A stretch of 64,000 nucleotides of DNA, from the NCBI RefSeq assembly GCF_020075705.1, contig NZ_JAIQUM010000018.1:9285-73284 (forward strand), given 5' to 3'. Origin of the DNA: Metabacillus rhizolycopersici (lineage in GTDB: Bacteria > Bacillota > Bacilli > Bacillales > Bacillaceae). Made by a program: the position numbers and the translations under genes. The number at the start of each line of letters is the position of its first letter. The first letter of the stretch is position 1. The notes under the pieces were generated by a model, which was not told where the DNA came from, did not search any database, and was given only the letters and a program-made list of their open reading frames with translations. Positions 27,070 through 36,564 of this stretch are shown here, one piece after another.

Positions 27070-27734
27070 ATGGCGAAAGAGAATGTCATTTATACAACCT
27101 GGTCACCTGAATGTTTTCTTGAAGTGGCAATATTTAGCTATCCAATGTTTATGAAGCATCATACACCACTCTTTCTGTATGAAAATTTTTATGATCTCGA
27201 ATTTAAGGTAACGTTAGGAGACATACAGTATTATGGTTGTTTATGCCAGATGAAAAAGTATATCCTCTATGCAAGTTGTATGACATGGAAGGTGGTTTTT
27301 TATATAAGGTAAATGAACATACGACAGAGTTAATTCGTTCAAATCTTGATGACGTGGATAAATTGTGGAACACTGGCATGAAGGTTCTAGATCCTCTTGT
27401 CGCGACATTGGAAGGTGAGGATTTGGTCGGTGTACTTCTTGTTTATGAAAACAAGGAACGATATATGTACAATGTGTTAAGCAATGATTCCATCTTTTCT
27501 CAATACAATACAAATGCCACATACTTTCAAGTAGCCTGTGGCATCTATGCTTCCTTATCCGTACTATTATTGGATCAAATACCAAAAGGAGTTTATTATG
27601 TTGATGCGTTATTGTTAAAAACAAGCAACCACTATGGTCAATTTCCAACTTATTATATGACTGATTTTGTAACAGGTGAAAGCAAGTATACTGACGGTCT
27701 CTTACTCCAGAGAATGAAAAATAACCGTAATTAA
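27070..27734 (+). pseudogene. Frameshifted gene of unknown family
   Basis: Two overlapping frames together make one protein. The first (from about 27070) carries YTTWSPECFLEVAIFSYPM and KVTLGDIQYY. The second, joined near 27235, carries LFMPDEKVYPLCKLYDMEGG, NATYFQVACGIYASLS, IPKGVYYVDALLLK and DGLLLQRM, ending at 27734. No ribosome binding site precedes the ATG at 27070, so the N-terminus is probably lost too. The C-terminal part vaguely recalls saccharopine-dehydrogenase/homospermidine-synthase-like C-terminal domains, but I cannot assign it. It lies beside the polyamine gene. Confidence 0.5.
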
Positions 27735-27744
27735 TCGTCAATGA

Positions 27745-27957
27745 TTACAGAGGATTTATAGCCACGATATTTATTGGAAACATGATATACTCTCTTCCTT
27801 TTCCATCTTCCAGGTAAATACACTCCCCTTCTTTAAAAATAAAAGCAGGTCCAGCATCCTGCTGCTGTTGAATCGAGGATGTTGGATGAAGAAAATAGTT
27901 TATATCAAGTTGCTCCAGTTCACGAATGTCATCCGTCCCGTTTGGCATTCTTACCAC
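27745..27957 (-). pseudogene. N-terminal remnant of a class III aminotransferase
   Basis: Starting at 27957 after AAAAAGGTGGTAAG, the product MPNGTDDIRELEQLD and HPTSSIQQQQDAGPAFIFKEG nearly repeats residues 1-45 of the intact aminotransferase at 12646-13977. The DNA is almost identical over long stretches. After IYLEDGKG the frame breaks down and stops. It is a truncated duplicate sitting at the 3' end of the beta-lysine operon. Confidence 0.85.
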
Positions 27958-27974
27958 CTTTTTTGTACTTAATT

Positions 27975-29252
27975 TTATTCATTTTCACACCAATCAACGA
28001 TTGTTAAGGCAATGATTTCCGCCGCTTCGAACACCTTGTTAATCTCAATATATTCATTTGGAAAATGCGCTTTTTCTGTTACTCCAGGTCCAAAAACGAT
28101 CGTCGGTGTTGCTCCAACCTTTGTTAATAGACCTCCGTCCGTTCCCCACGGAGACGCTTCAATGATTGGGGATTCACCTATGACATCTTGATAGCTATTT
28201 ATCAATTTTCCAATTAATTCATGCTCAAGCTCGATTGCACCTGGAACCCACCTAGCACCGAACCATTCAAGTATTGCCGGCTGTTGTTCAAACCATGAAT
28301 CGAGTTCTTTTAGTTTTGCGATCCAGCTTTCCATCTCTCTTTTTGCTTCTTCCAATGATTCATCTGGTGAGACTCCCATTCGTCCTTCAAGTGAGACATA
28401 ATCAGCCACTGAGGAAGGCCAGTCACCACCGTTTATTTTCCCAATATTGATTGGTATTGGAATCGGAATTTTGCTATATAATGGGTCAGTGATCCGTTCA
28501 TTTCTACGTTTTTCCAGCTCGCGAATATGTTCCACAACAAGTAATGATTTTTCAATCGCACTTACACCCTCATAACGCGTTCCTCCATGAGCAGAGCGGC
28601 CTTTCACGTGAATTCGAAACCACATCGATCCTTGCTGTTTCGGGAAAATTTTCATATTTGTCGGTTCAGGGATAATCGCAGCATCTGCTTTGTATCCTCT
28701 TAAAATGGCAGCTAGTGTCCCAGCACCCCCACTTTCTTCCTCAATCACACTTTGAAAAAAAACATCTCCTTTTAAGGGGATGCCAAGTGCACGAAGAGCT
28801 GATAAGGCTAAAAGCAGTGAGACATTACCACCTTTCATATCGGTAGCACCGCGCCCAAATAATTTTCCATCGATAACTTCTCCACTATAAGGATCATGCT
28901 CCCACTGCTCTAGATCTCCTTCAGGAACGACATCAATGTGACCATTCAAAATAAGCGAGCGTCCTTCACCTGTTCCTTTTAAGATTCCGACAACATTCAG
29001 ACTCCCATTAAATTTCGTTCGCGATGAGGAAAAATAAGGATGCTTCACTAATTCGTTCCCATCAGGCTCCCATATATCTACTTTCAAACCGATGTCACGC
29101 AGTGCTTCAATTACAATTGTTTGTGCCAATTGTTCATTTCCTTGTGTACTACGAGCCTGCACTAATTTCTGCAAAAGCATTGTACCCTCTTCACGGTTCC
29201 TTTTTAGCCACTGATTGATTCGCGTTTGTAGCATTTTACGGTTATCACTCAC
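27975..29252 (-). CDS. yodQ: M20-family deacylase/peptidase (YodQ-like)
   Basis: The 425-residue ArgE/DapE/ACY1-type metallohydrolase has LNGHIDVVPEGD, GRGATDMKGGNVSLLLAL, the catalytic EEESGGAGT and a C-terminal FGPGVTEKAHFPNEYI with the last metal histidine. In this operon it probably hydrolyses an N-acyl intermediate of beta-lysine catabolism (inference from context). It starts at GTG 29252 after GGGGGGAGCAAG. Gene order matches B. subtilis yodP-kamA-...-yodQ, although the position within the operon differs. Confidence 0.88.
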   Translation of the reverse strand: MSDNRKMLQTRINQWLKRNREEGTMLLQKLVQARSTQGNEQLAQTIVIEALRDIGLKVDIWEPDGNELVKHPYFSSSRTKFNGSLNVVGILKGTGEGRSLILNGHIDVVPEGDLEQWEHDPYSGEVIDGKLFGRGATDMKGGNVSLLLALSALRALGIPLKGDVFFQSVIEEESGGAGTLAAILRGYKADAAIIPEPTNMKIFPKQQGSMWFRIHVKGRSAHGGTRYEGVSAIEKSLLVVEHIRELEKRRNERITDPLYSKIPIPIPINIGKINGGDWPSSVADYVSLEGRMGVSPDESLEEAKREMESWIAKLKELDSWFEQQPAILEWFGARWVPGAIELEHELIGKLINSYQDVIGESPIIEASPWGTDGGLLTKVGATPTIVFGPGVTEKAHFPNEYIEINKVFEAAEIIALTIVDWCENE

Positions 29253-29277
29253 CTTGCTCCCCCCTAAAAAATCAGAC

Positions 29278-29940
29278 TTAGTTAACCGTTCCTAAATCCT
29301 TCGAAACTTGTAAAGGTGCATCAGTATTCAAAACAACTTCTTCTGTAGTAAATGGAGACATTACCTCTTTTAACAGCAGCCCATGGTCTGTCACTTCAAT
29401 CACAGCCATATCCGTAATGATGATACTGACACACTCTTTTGCAGTTAAGGGCAATGTACATGTTTTTAAAATTTTCGGTTCACCTTTTTTATTACAATGA
29501 TTCATGAGAACAATGACTTTTTTCGCCTTTTTCGCAAGCTCCATAGCACCACCGATTCCTGGAATTCTTTTTCCAGGAACAATCCAGTTAGCCAAATCAC
29601 CTTTTTCACTCACTTCTAACCCACCGAGGATTGTAAGATCTAAGTAACCTGAGCGAATCATTCCAAAAGCTGTGGCACTGTCGAAATAGGAAGCCCCTGG
29701 GACAATGGTAACAGGAAAGCCTCCAGCGTTGCAAAGGCTTGGATCCTCTAACCCTTTTTCTGGTGATTTCCCCATACCGAGAACCCCATTTTCTGCATGA
29801 AACATGACATGGACATCATGACTAAGATGATTTGGAACAAGCGAGGGAATCCCAATCCCTAAATTAACAATCATACCGTCCTTGATTTCCCGTGCTGCTC
29901 GTTTGGCAATGCGGTTTCGAATATCTACTCCCATGCCCAT
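29278..29940 (-). CDS. yodR: CoA-transferase subunit B (YodR-like)
   Basis: About 220 residues. IVNLGIGIPSLVPNH, HAENGVLGMG and the catalytic-glutamate-containing segment are those of the beta subunit of succinyl-CoA:3-oxoacid CoA-transferase-like enzymes. It overlaps the end of the alpha-subunit gene, so the two are made in equal amounts. ATG 29940 is chosen, ten bases after AAAGGAG; TTG 29946 is an alternative. It activates a keto acid from beta-lysine breakdown (inference). Confidence 0.9.
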   Translation of the reverse strand: MGMGVDIRNRIAKRAAREIKDGMIVNLGIGIPSLVPNHLSHDVHVMFHAENGVLGMGKSPEKGLEDPSLCNAGGFPVTIVPGASYFDSATAFGMIRSGYLDLTILGGLEVSEKGDLANWIVPGKRIPGIGGAMELAKKAKKVIVLMNHCNKKGEPKILKTCTLPLTAKECVSIIITDMAVIEVTDHGLLLKEVMSPFTTEEVVLNTDAPLQVSKDLGTVN

Positions 29941-30629
29941 TTCCAATCTACTCCTTTACTTTGAATGACAAGATCAACGAATACTCCAGGTGTCACAATC
30001 ATCTCGGGGTTTAGTTCACCTATTTCAACAATTTCCTCTACTTCCGCAATTGTAAATTTTCCCGCCATTGCCACGAGCGGATTTGTGTTCCGAGCGCTTG
30101 TTTCATAAACGAGATTTCCAAACGTATCTGCTGTTTTTGCGTAGACAATGGCGATATCAGCTGTCAAAGCTGTTTCTAGCAAATACTCCTCCCCATGAAC
30201 GATGACTCTTTGTTTCCCTTCCTCTACCATACTATCAATCCCAATGTCTGTTAAAACCCCACCAAGGCCAACACCGCCTGCCCTTATACGTTCAACTAAT
30301 GTTCCTTGTGGAGAAAATTCCACTTCAAGCTTCCCCTCCATCATTAACTGTCCGGCGACCGGATTAGAACCGATATGAGAAACAATGAGTTTTTTTGCTC
30401 TGCCTTGACTTACAAGCTTACCGATTCCAATCGTAGGAAATCCGGCATCATTTCCAATCAAGGTTAGTTCCTTTACCCCTTTTTCAAGCATGCCATTTAT
30501 GATTGTTGGCGGATTTCCAACTCCCCCAAATCCACCAAACATGAGGGTACACCGATCATGAATATATGACAGCGCATCTTCGAGGGTTCCTACTTTGCTG
30601 ATTGATTTTTTTGGAGGTATTTCCGTCAC
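29925..30629 (-). CDS. yodS: CoA-transferase subunit A (YodS-like)
   Basis: The 234-residue alpha subunit has LMFGGFGGVGNPPTIING, LIGNDAGFP, HIGSNPVAGQLM and ETALTADIAIVYAKTAD. It starts at GTG 30629 following GGAGGAGACAGAT. It lies 17 bases after the yodT stop and overlaps yodR, forming one operon. The partner enzyme and substrate are deduced from the beta-lysine context. Confidence 0.9.
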   Translation of the reverse strand: MTEIPPKKSISKVGTLEDALSYIHDRCTLMFGGFGGVGNPPTIINGMLEKGVKELTLIGNDAGFPTIGIGKLVSQGRAKKLIVSHIGSNPVAGQLMMEGKLEVEFSPQGTLVERIRAGGVGLGGVLTDIGIDSMVEEGKQRVIVHGEEYLLETALTADIAIVYAKTADTFGNLVYETSARNTNPLVAMAGKFTIAEVEEIVEIGELNPEMIVTPGVFVDLVIQSKGVDWKWAWE

Positions 30630-30646
30630 ATCTGTCTCCTCCTACC

Positions 30647-31984
30647 TTAGCTAATTTCACTTTGAATCTCTGAAATGGTCTCTTCGAAAAGAACAACTAG
30701 CTGATCAATCTCCTCTTTCGTTATGACAAACGGTGGAGAAAGTATGACTGCATCGCCGTTTACTCCTTCATTACCTGTTGATGCCGGATAAATGAGCAAC
30801 CCTTTATCTCTAGCTTTTTCGACGATTTTACTCGTTAACTCTGTTTCGGGCGTAAACGAACGTTTTGTTGTTGGATCAGCGACAAACTCAATCCCAATCA
30901 TGAGTCCTTTTCCACGTACATCACCAATGATGTCGGTGGTCAATGCGAGTGCTTTCAATTTTCCAAGTAAATAGTCACCGTTATCTTTCACTTTTTCTAT
31001 CAACCTATGTTTTTCTATATAATCAAGAACAGCTAAAGCTACTGCCGCCGATTGGGGGTTTGCACTATACGTATGTCCGCTCATTATCGACCCGGAACCT
31101 TTTAAAATAGGTGTCATTACTTTTTCGCTAACAAGTGTTGCTGCAATTGCTGTATAACCAGCACTCATTCCTTTCCCTAATGCAATGATATCTGGTTTCA
31201 CGTCCCAATGATCCATCCCGAACATTTTTCCGGTACGACCAATACCTGTCATCACTTCATCAGCAATAAATAAAATATGATGTTGATCACAAATGTCTTT
31301 GATTTTTTTGTAATAGCCCTCTGGAGGGACAATGACACCGCCAGCTGCTCCGACAATAGGTTCAGCGATAAATGCAGCAATATGTTCAGTACCTATTCGC
31401 TGAATAGCGACTTCTAAGTCACTCGCACAAAACAGGTGACAATCTGGGTATGTTTGATTAAATGGACACCGATAGCAATAGGGAGCTGAAACAGAAGGAT
31501 ATTCCTCTAGCAACGGAACAAATCGTTCACGTCGCTTAACATGACCTGACATCGATAATGCCCCAAGCGTGATTCCATGATAGCTAATCCAACGGGAAAG
31601 GATTTTATTTTTCCGATAATTACCCTGCTCCTGCCAATGTTGAATTGCGATTTTCATTGCAGTTTCTGTTGCTTCTGAGCCACTATTTACAAAAAATGAC
31701 CAATAGTCCTCATCTGCATCAACAAGCTCATTTAATTTTCTAGCAAGCATTTCTGCTGGCTCTGACGTAAATTGTGAGCGATAGACAAATGATACTTTAT
31801 TCGCCTGTTCATCCATTGCTTTAATAATTTCCGGGACACGGTGACCGATGCTTGCTGTGACTGCACCTGAGGAACCATCTATATACTTTTTTCCAGTAGT
31901 ATCATAAAGATAGATGCCATTCCCGTGAGTCACTGTTGGATAATGATCATTCATCATTGGTTTAATCAATAACGAACGTTTCAC
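30647..31984 (-). CDS. yodT: Class III aminotransferase (YodT-like)
   Basis: About 445 residues with NSGSEATETAMKIAIQHW, SYHGITLGALSMSGH, LFIADEVMTGIGRTG and the PLP lysine in IALGKGMSAGYT. It likely removes the amino group of beta-lysine or its acetyl derivative. GTG 31984 (VKRSLLIKPMM) is preferred, with GAGGAG six to seven bases upstream; the longer frame to 32020 lacks an RBS. It is only distantly similar to the aminotransferase at 12646. Confidence 0.9.
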   Translation of the reverse strand: MKRSLLIKPMMNDHYPTVTHGNGIYLYDTTGKKYIDGSSGAVTASIGHRVPEIIKAMDEQANKVSFVYRSQFTSEPAEMLARKLNELVDADEDYWSFFVNSGSEATETAMKIAIQHWQEQGNYRKNKILSRWISYHGITLGALSMSGHVKRRERFVPLLEEYPSVSAPYCYRCPFNQTYPDCHLFCASDLEVAIQRIGTEHIAAFIAEPIVGAAGGVIVPPEGYYKKIKDICDQHHILFIADEVMTGIGRTGKMFGMDHWDVKPDIIALGKGMSAGYTAIAATLVSEKVMTPILKGSGSIMSGHTYSANPQSAAVALAVLDYIEKHRLIEKVKDNGDYLLGKLKALALTTDIIGDVRGKGLMIGIEFVADPTTKRSFTPETELTSKIVEKARDKGLLIYPASTGNEGVNGDAVILSPPFVITKEEIDQLVVLFEETISEIQSEIS

Positions 31985-32157
31985 ATAAATCTCCTCTCTT
32001 TCATAGCAGGCAACAATCACATTTAATCTAGCTATTAAAATTTTTCTACTTGTGATGAGTTTTTCATTTGATGTGAGGAGAGTTATGTCGGAATTGATGG
32101 AATCAGCGAACCACTGATTCCTTTCAAATAAACACTCATGACAATTTGAGGCTTAAA

Positions 32158-32436
32158 TTAAAATTTAAAATAGTTTCTTTTTAAAAATCTTGGAAGTGCC
32201 ATCAACTCATCATAGGGGATCCCATTTCCTATCCTTTTTGTGTCCACTAATAATAGCTGATCCTCTAACGCCTCAATTGTTGCTTCAGTTTGATACTCCA
32301 TTCCACATGAAGTGCATTTTATTCCAGGTGTTTCCGTTATTTCAATCGCCCGCGAACCATCAGGAAGCTCCCAATATACTGTACATGCGATTTCACTAGC
32401 ATGTAACTTTTCACACCATTCACATTTCAAGATCAT
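32158..32436 (-). CDS. yokU: YokU-family zinc-finger-like protein
   Basis: About 92 residues with two CxxC pairs (LKCEWCEKLH and IKCTSCGMEYQ) and the YokU core VYWELPDGSRAIEI and MALPRFLKRNYF. In Bacillus it sits next to kamA, as here, but its role is unknown. The start is uncertain between ATG 32436 and the nearby GTG or TTG. It lies 16 bases after kamA and is co-transcribed with it. Confidence 0.88.
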   Translation of the reverse strand: MILKCEWCEKLHASEIACTVYWELPDGSRAIEITETPGIKCTSCGMEYQTEATIEALEDQLLLVDTKRIGNGIPYDELMALPRFLKRNYFKF

Positions 32437-32452
32437 CCACACCCTTAACGCA

Positions 32453-33853
32453 TTATTTCTCGCCTTTCTTTTCCTTCTGTAACTGTGCGAGATATTTTTT
32501 CTCTTTCAGTTCATCACGTTTTTCTCTTTTATCTTTTAATGTAGAAAAGGTTGGGCTCTCTTGAAAGTTTTTTCTGCGATCATAACGCTCAAGTGAATCA
32601 GGTACTAAGGTGAATTGTTCATCATTCATTAAACCTGTAATCCCTATTTTCGACGGTTCCATATCATGACTTTGATAGATTTTATTAAAATAATCATCTG
32701 CACGACCAGCAATATAATTCTCTGGCTCTGGATAGGTTGTAATGACACCTTCAAAATTACGTAGTACTATTTTTGCAGGACTTTGGGATATCATATAGTT
32801 AGGTTGTAGAGTGATTTTCCCACCACCCCCAGGAGCATCTACGACAAAGGTAGGTACGGCATACCCGCTTGTATGTCCACGTAGCCCTTCAATGATCTCA
32901 AGCCCCTTTGAAATCGGTGCACGGAAATGACCAATTCCTTCTGAAAGATCACATTGGTAAATATAGTAAGGACGAACGCGGATTTTCACTAAATCATGCA
33001 TAAGTTTTTTCATGATTGGAACGCTGTCGTTAATTCCAGCTAAAATAACCGCCTGGTTTCCAACAGGGACTCCTGCATCAACAAGCATTTCACAAGCACG
33101 TTTCGATTCTTCGGTAATTTCTATTGACGTATTGAAATGAGTATTTAACCAAACAGGGTGATACTTTTTCAAAATATTGCAGAGGTTTTCAGTGATTCGT
33201 TGTGGAAAAACGACAGGAGCTCTTGTGCCAATTCGGATAATTTCTACATGTGGAATTTCTCTTAAGTTTTTTAATATATATTCAAGTATCGTGTCATTAA
33301 TGAGTAAACCATCTCCACCAGAAAGAAGGACATCACGAACCTCTGGTGTGTTTCGAATGTAGTCGATTGCACCATCTAGCTGCTTTTTAGGAACACCCAT
33401 GCCTATCTGTCCTGAGAAACGGCGCCGAGTACAATAGCGACAATACATTGAACACTGGTTTGTGACGAGGAATAAAACGCGATCTGGATAACGATGTGTT
33501 AAACCTGCGACAGGTGAATCTTCATCCTCTTCAAGTGGATCTTCTAAATCATATTTCGTTTTCTTTATTTCTTCTCCAATCGGGACAGATTGCATCCGGA
33601 TCGGACATCTTACATCATTTGGATTCATTAATGCTGCATAATAAGGAGTAATGTTTAGCGGAATTGTTTTTGTGGAAATTCTTACGCCTTCTTCTTCTTC
33701 TGGTGTTAGGTTGATGACCTTTTTAAGATCATCAAGTGTCCGGATCGTGTTCGTTAACTGCCAGATCCAATCATTCCACTTCTCTTCTGGTACATCCTTC
33801 CATAGTTCAATATCTTTCCAATGGCGGTCAGGTTTATATAAATCATGAAGCAT
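32453..33853 (-). CDS. kamA: Lysine 2,3-aminomutase
   Basis: The 466-residue radical-SAM/PLP enzyme converts L-lysine to L-beta-lysine. The cluster motif CSMYCRYCTRR is visible, as are LLSGGDGLL, IRIGTRAPVVFP and the PLP-lysine region APGGGGKI. The start is ATG 33853 (MLHDLYKPDRHW) after AAGGGGG; the open frame extends further but without an RBS. Adjacent ablB and the CoA-transferase genes support either osmolyte formation (N-acetyl-beta-lysine) or lysine breakdown during sporulation. Confidence 0.95.
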   Translation of the reverse strand: MLHDLYKPDRHWKDIELWKDVPEEKWNDWIWQLTNTIRTLDDLKKVINLTPEEEEGVRISTKTIPLNITPYYAALMNPNDVRCPIRMQSVPIGEEIKKTKYDLEDPLEEDEDSPVAGLTHRYPDRVLFLVTNQCSMYCRYCTRRRFSGQIGMGVPKKQLDGAIDYIRNTPEVRDVLLSGGDGLLINDTILEYILKNLREIPHVEIIRIGTRAPVVFPQRITENLCNILKKYHPVWLNTHFNTSIEITEESKRACEMLVDAGVPVGNQAVILAGINDSVPIMKKLMHDLVKIRVRPYYIYQCDLSEGIGHFRAPISKGLEIIEGLRGHTSGYAVPTFVVDAPGGGGKITLQPNYMISQSPAKIVLRNFEGVITTYPEPENYIAGRADDYFNKIYQSHDMEPSKIGITGLMNDEQFTLVPDSLERYDRRKNFQESPTFSTLKDKREKRDELKEKKYLAQLQKEKKGEK

Positions 33854-34110
33854 GTTGGATTCCCCCTTAGTTTCCTGATTAACTCGCAAATTTTGCACAA
33901 TAACAAAAGCAATGGATGTCATGCGCTCTCCACAGTTCAAGCATATTATAGTTTCTTAAACAAAATATTGTCTCTCTTATGTGAAGGCTAAAAAAGGCTA
34001 TCGTACATCAAAATCGTGATATACGCCTCTTTTCTATATATGCAAGTTAGGTCCATTAGGGGAATCGTTCTACAAATTAATCATAGCAGTTTACCAATTT
34101 TCAGTAGCGA

Positions 34111-34965
34111 CTATAAAGTAGAAAGATCCTTAACCCATACATTCATATCCTCTAATTTTTCGTAAATATAACAGTTGTTGGTTAACCTCCCGTTATATTC
34201 ATAGCCTAGCTGATAGAAGGCAGCATTCATCCCGAACGAACGTGCTCGCGCAATCGAATAAGCGCAATGAATACCGTTATTCTTTAATTCATTTTCGAGG
34301 TGGATTATCAGTTTTTTCATCAATCCATACTTTCGATGATCTAATAACGTGGCGCAATCAGTTAATTCTGCATTGTGGAGTGTGTGATTAATTTCTGCTG
34401 ATGCAGCACTCACTAGTTGTTTATCGCATTCTACAACGTAAAAAGCATTACCACTACTAATCATTTTTTTTACATATTCTGCATTATTCATTGGTGTCGG
34501 GTACACCGCAAATACCTTTTTATAAAGATCGGCAAGTTGATCAGCGTCTTGTACCGTCGCTTTTCGGAAATGATAACAATCCGGTGATAGTAGTTCTTCA
34601 GTCTTTCTTTCTTTTTCCATTATCGTATGAAGTGTCGCATCTTCTTCAATCCAAGAGTTGCTCGTTCTCCGTTCGATTTCTTTGTAACTGGTCATCATAT
34701 ACATATCCGTTCCATTAAAGTAACCCTTTATCATTGCTTCTAACTCAAATCCCTTTGATAGAAGTAGCTGCCAATGTTCTGGTAAAGAATAAAAGATGAT
34801 TTTTGAAAATCTGTGCTGACCTACCACTCGTTCAAGTTCATCTAAAATCATTGTCATATTTCCCCGGTAATGATCGACACGAAGGCGTTCATTAAAATAA
34901 TCGAGAAACAGTTGGATTGAATAATCCGTCGTTTTCGCGTTTTTCGTTTCGTACGTCGGCTTCAC
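34111..34965 (-). CDS. ablB: Putative beta-lysine N-acetyltransferase
   Basis: The 284-residue protein has a C-terminal GNAT domain (RKATVQDADQLADLYKKVF, TDCATLLDHRKYGLMKKLI, ARARSFGMNAAFYQLGY), matching AblB/YodP. It acetylates beta-lysine to the compatible solute N-epsilon-acetyl-beta-lysine. It starts at GTG 34965, eight bases after AAAGGAGG. A gap of about 260 bases separates it from kamA, larger than usual for this pair, so kamA may also have its own promoter. Confidence 0.9.
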   Translation of the reverse strand: MKPTYETKNAKTTDYSIQLFLDYFNERLRVDHYRGNMTMILDELERVVGQHRFSKIIFYSLPEHWQLLLSKGFELEAMIKGYFNGTDMYMMTSYKEIERRTSNSWIEEDATLHTIMEKERKTEELLSPDCYHFRKATVQDADQLADLYKKVFAVYPTPMNNAEYVKKMISSGNAFYVVECDKQLVSAASAEINHTLHNAELTDCATLLDHRKYGLMKKLIIHLENELKNNGIHCAYSIARARSFGMNAAFYQLGYEYNGRLTNNCYIYEKLEDMNVWVKDLSTL

Positions 34966-34980
34966 AAGTATCCTCCTTTT

Positions 34981-35008
34981 TGTATATTTGTTCTACAAGA
35001 AAATATCT
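34981..35008 (-). promoter_or_regulatory. Possible sigma-E-type promoter of the beta-lysine operon
   Basis: On the minus strand AGATATT (35002-35008) and AATATACA (34981-34988) are 13 bases apart, similar to sigma-E -35 and -10 elements. The B. subtilis operon is known to be sporulation-controlled. The match is weak and AT-rich, so this is a suggestion only. Confidence 0.3.
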
Positions 35009-35378
35009 TACTTTTTTATTTTAGTGCTTTTCTCGTGGGTTCTAAGGTCGTGTGGCTCCTTGCTGTTGACTAGATTGTTTTAGAATTCGCTAAGACATGT
35101 TTTCCTTGATTTTTATACCTATTTATATATAGTTATTAAGTTTAACAAGCAACTATTCACCGTCCCTATTCCGTTCATACAAAAAGGTTGAAACAGGGGA
35201 TTTATTTGTACAGGCAAACTCGCAAATGCCTAAGTCTGTCCCAAGTAAATAAGTGTCCTATAAAACTACCATTTAAATTTCCCCATTTTTAGACACCGAT
35301 GTCAAAATATAGATTTTATGATATACCATCGTTAGATTTACGACAAACAGCTACATCTTTTTCGTATAAATCAAAAAG

Positions 35379-35428
35379 GATCGATGTCACGGATTCTTAT
35401 TCAATCCGTAATACATCGATCTCTTTTA
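35379..35428 (-). terminator. Terminator of the sucrose operon
   Basis: A long stem, GATCGATGT/ACATCGATC outside and ACGGATT/AATCCGT inside, is followed on the minus strand by CTTTTTGATTT. It lies about 45 bases past the fructokinase stop. No gene is seen between 34966 and 35378. Confidence 0.85.
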
Positions 35429-35470
35429 TTCATTTTCATTCTTTTAAAATAAAACTATTGATCATTCATA

Positions 35471-36460
35471 CTATTTATTGTTTCTCACTTGAGTATTAAT
35501 AAAATTCATAACATGTCGTCTTGAAGGTGCTGCCTGAATAGCACCTTTTACAGAAGCTGTAAGTGCTCCACTTGCATTCGCAAAAGCCAAAATTTGCTGA
35601 TGATATTCATGAATTTTTTCACAAAGATTTTCAGTAGTTACTCCTAAAAGTAACAGTTCCGATAGAAATCCTCCGATGAAAGCATCACCTGCTCCAGTAG
35701 TGTCAGCAACTGTTACTTTAAATCCTTCATCTTCATATTCCACGCCATCTTCCAAATAAATGCTAGCTCCATCGCTTCCTTTTGTATACACTACAACTTT
35801 CACATTACCAACAAAAAGAGAAGCTATTGCTGATTTTTCCTCTTCAATACCTGTTATGAAAGCGAGCTCCTCATCAGATACTTTCACCAAATCCGCTAAA
35901 GGCAAAAATTGTAAGATTGTTTGGCGACAGCTTTCTGCATCCGGCCATAATGGAAGACGGACATTTGGATCAAAACTAATAATCCCACCAATTTCACGAA
36001 AATCGTCGATCACTTTTTTATGAGTTTGTTTCATTGGGCTTTCAATTAAATCGACTGAGCAAAAATGGAGAAAATCTCCTGTTGTAAACAAATCTGACTT
36101 CACTTCCTGTGGCGTGAGCATTAAGTCAGCCGCGTTTTCACGATAAAAATTAAAGCTTCTTTCACCATGCTTATCGACCGAAACGAAGGCTAATCCGGTT
36201 TCACCCTCATCCGTTCGAATAATAGATGAGGTATCAACACCATTTTCTTTTATTACATCCATCAAAAAATCTCCAAAGTGATCATTCGCAACTTTTGTGA
36301 GCATGACTGAATGGCCGCCATATTTTGCAATTGCAATAGCTACGTTCATTGGAGCACCTCCCGCAACACGCTCAAAACCTGATACTTCTTTTAGTGGTTT
36401 ATTTTTTTGAACTGGAATAAAGTCAATTAATGTCTCACCGATACAAAAAACTTTCTTCAT
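35471..36460 (-). CDS. scrK: Fructokinase (PfkB family)
   Basis: The 329-residue ribokinase-fold sugar kinase has GETLIDFIP at the start, VAGGAPMNVAIAIAKYGG, and the catalytic DTTGAGDAFIGGFL. It phosphorylates the fructose freed from sucrose-6-phosphate or sucrose. It is the last gene of the scr operon and is followed by a strong terminator. A gap of about 100 bases with a 7-bp inverted repeat (GTGGGT/ACCCAC) separates it from scrB. Confidence 0.92.
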   Translation of the reverse strand: MKKVFCIGETLIDFIPVQKNKPLKEVSGFERVAGGAPMNVAIAIAKYGGHSVMLTKVANDHFGDFLMDVIKENGVDTSSIIRTDEGETGLAFVSVDKHGERSFNFYRENAADLMLTPQEVKSDLFTTGDFLHFCSVDLIESPMKQTHKKVIDDFREIGGIISFDPNVRLPLWPDAESCRQTILQFLPLADLVKVSDEELAFITGIEEEKSAIASLFVGNVKVVVYTKGSDGASIYLEDGVEYEDEGFKVTVADTTGAGDAFIGGFLSELLLLGVTTENLCEKIHEYHQQILAFANASGALTASVKGAIQAAPSRRHVMNFINTQVRNNK

Positions 36461-36564
36461 CTCTTCACCTCAAAACAAGTGGGTAGCTCAAAGGTAGTAG
36501 ACCATCCCTAACTAATAGAGTTAGAATGATTGACACTTTTCTTTTAGTCACCCACACTGATTTT

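Noticed and set aside
27241..27741. 166-codon minus-strand open frame
   Set aside because: It is antisense to the frameshifted gene at 27070-27734, whose plus-strand protein looks much more natural; the minus product is rich in His/Cys and unlike a real protein.
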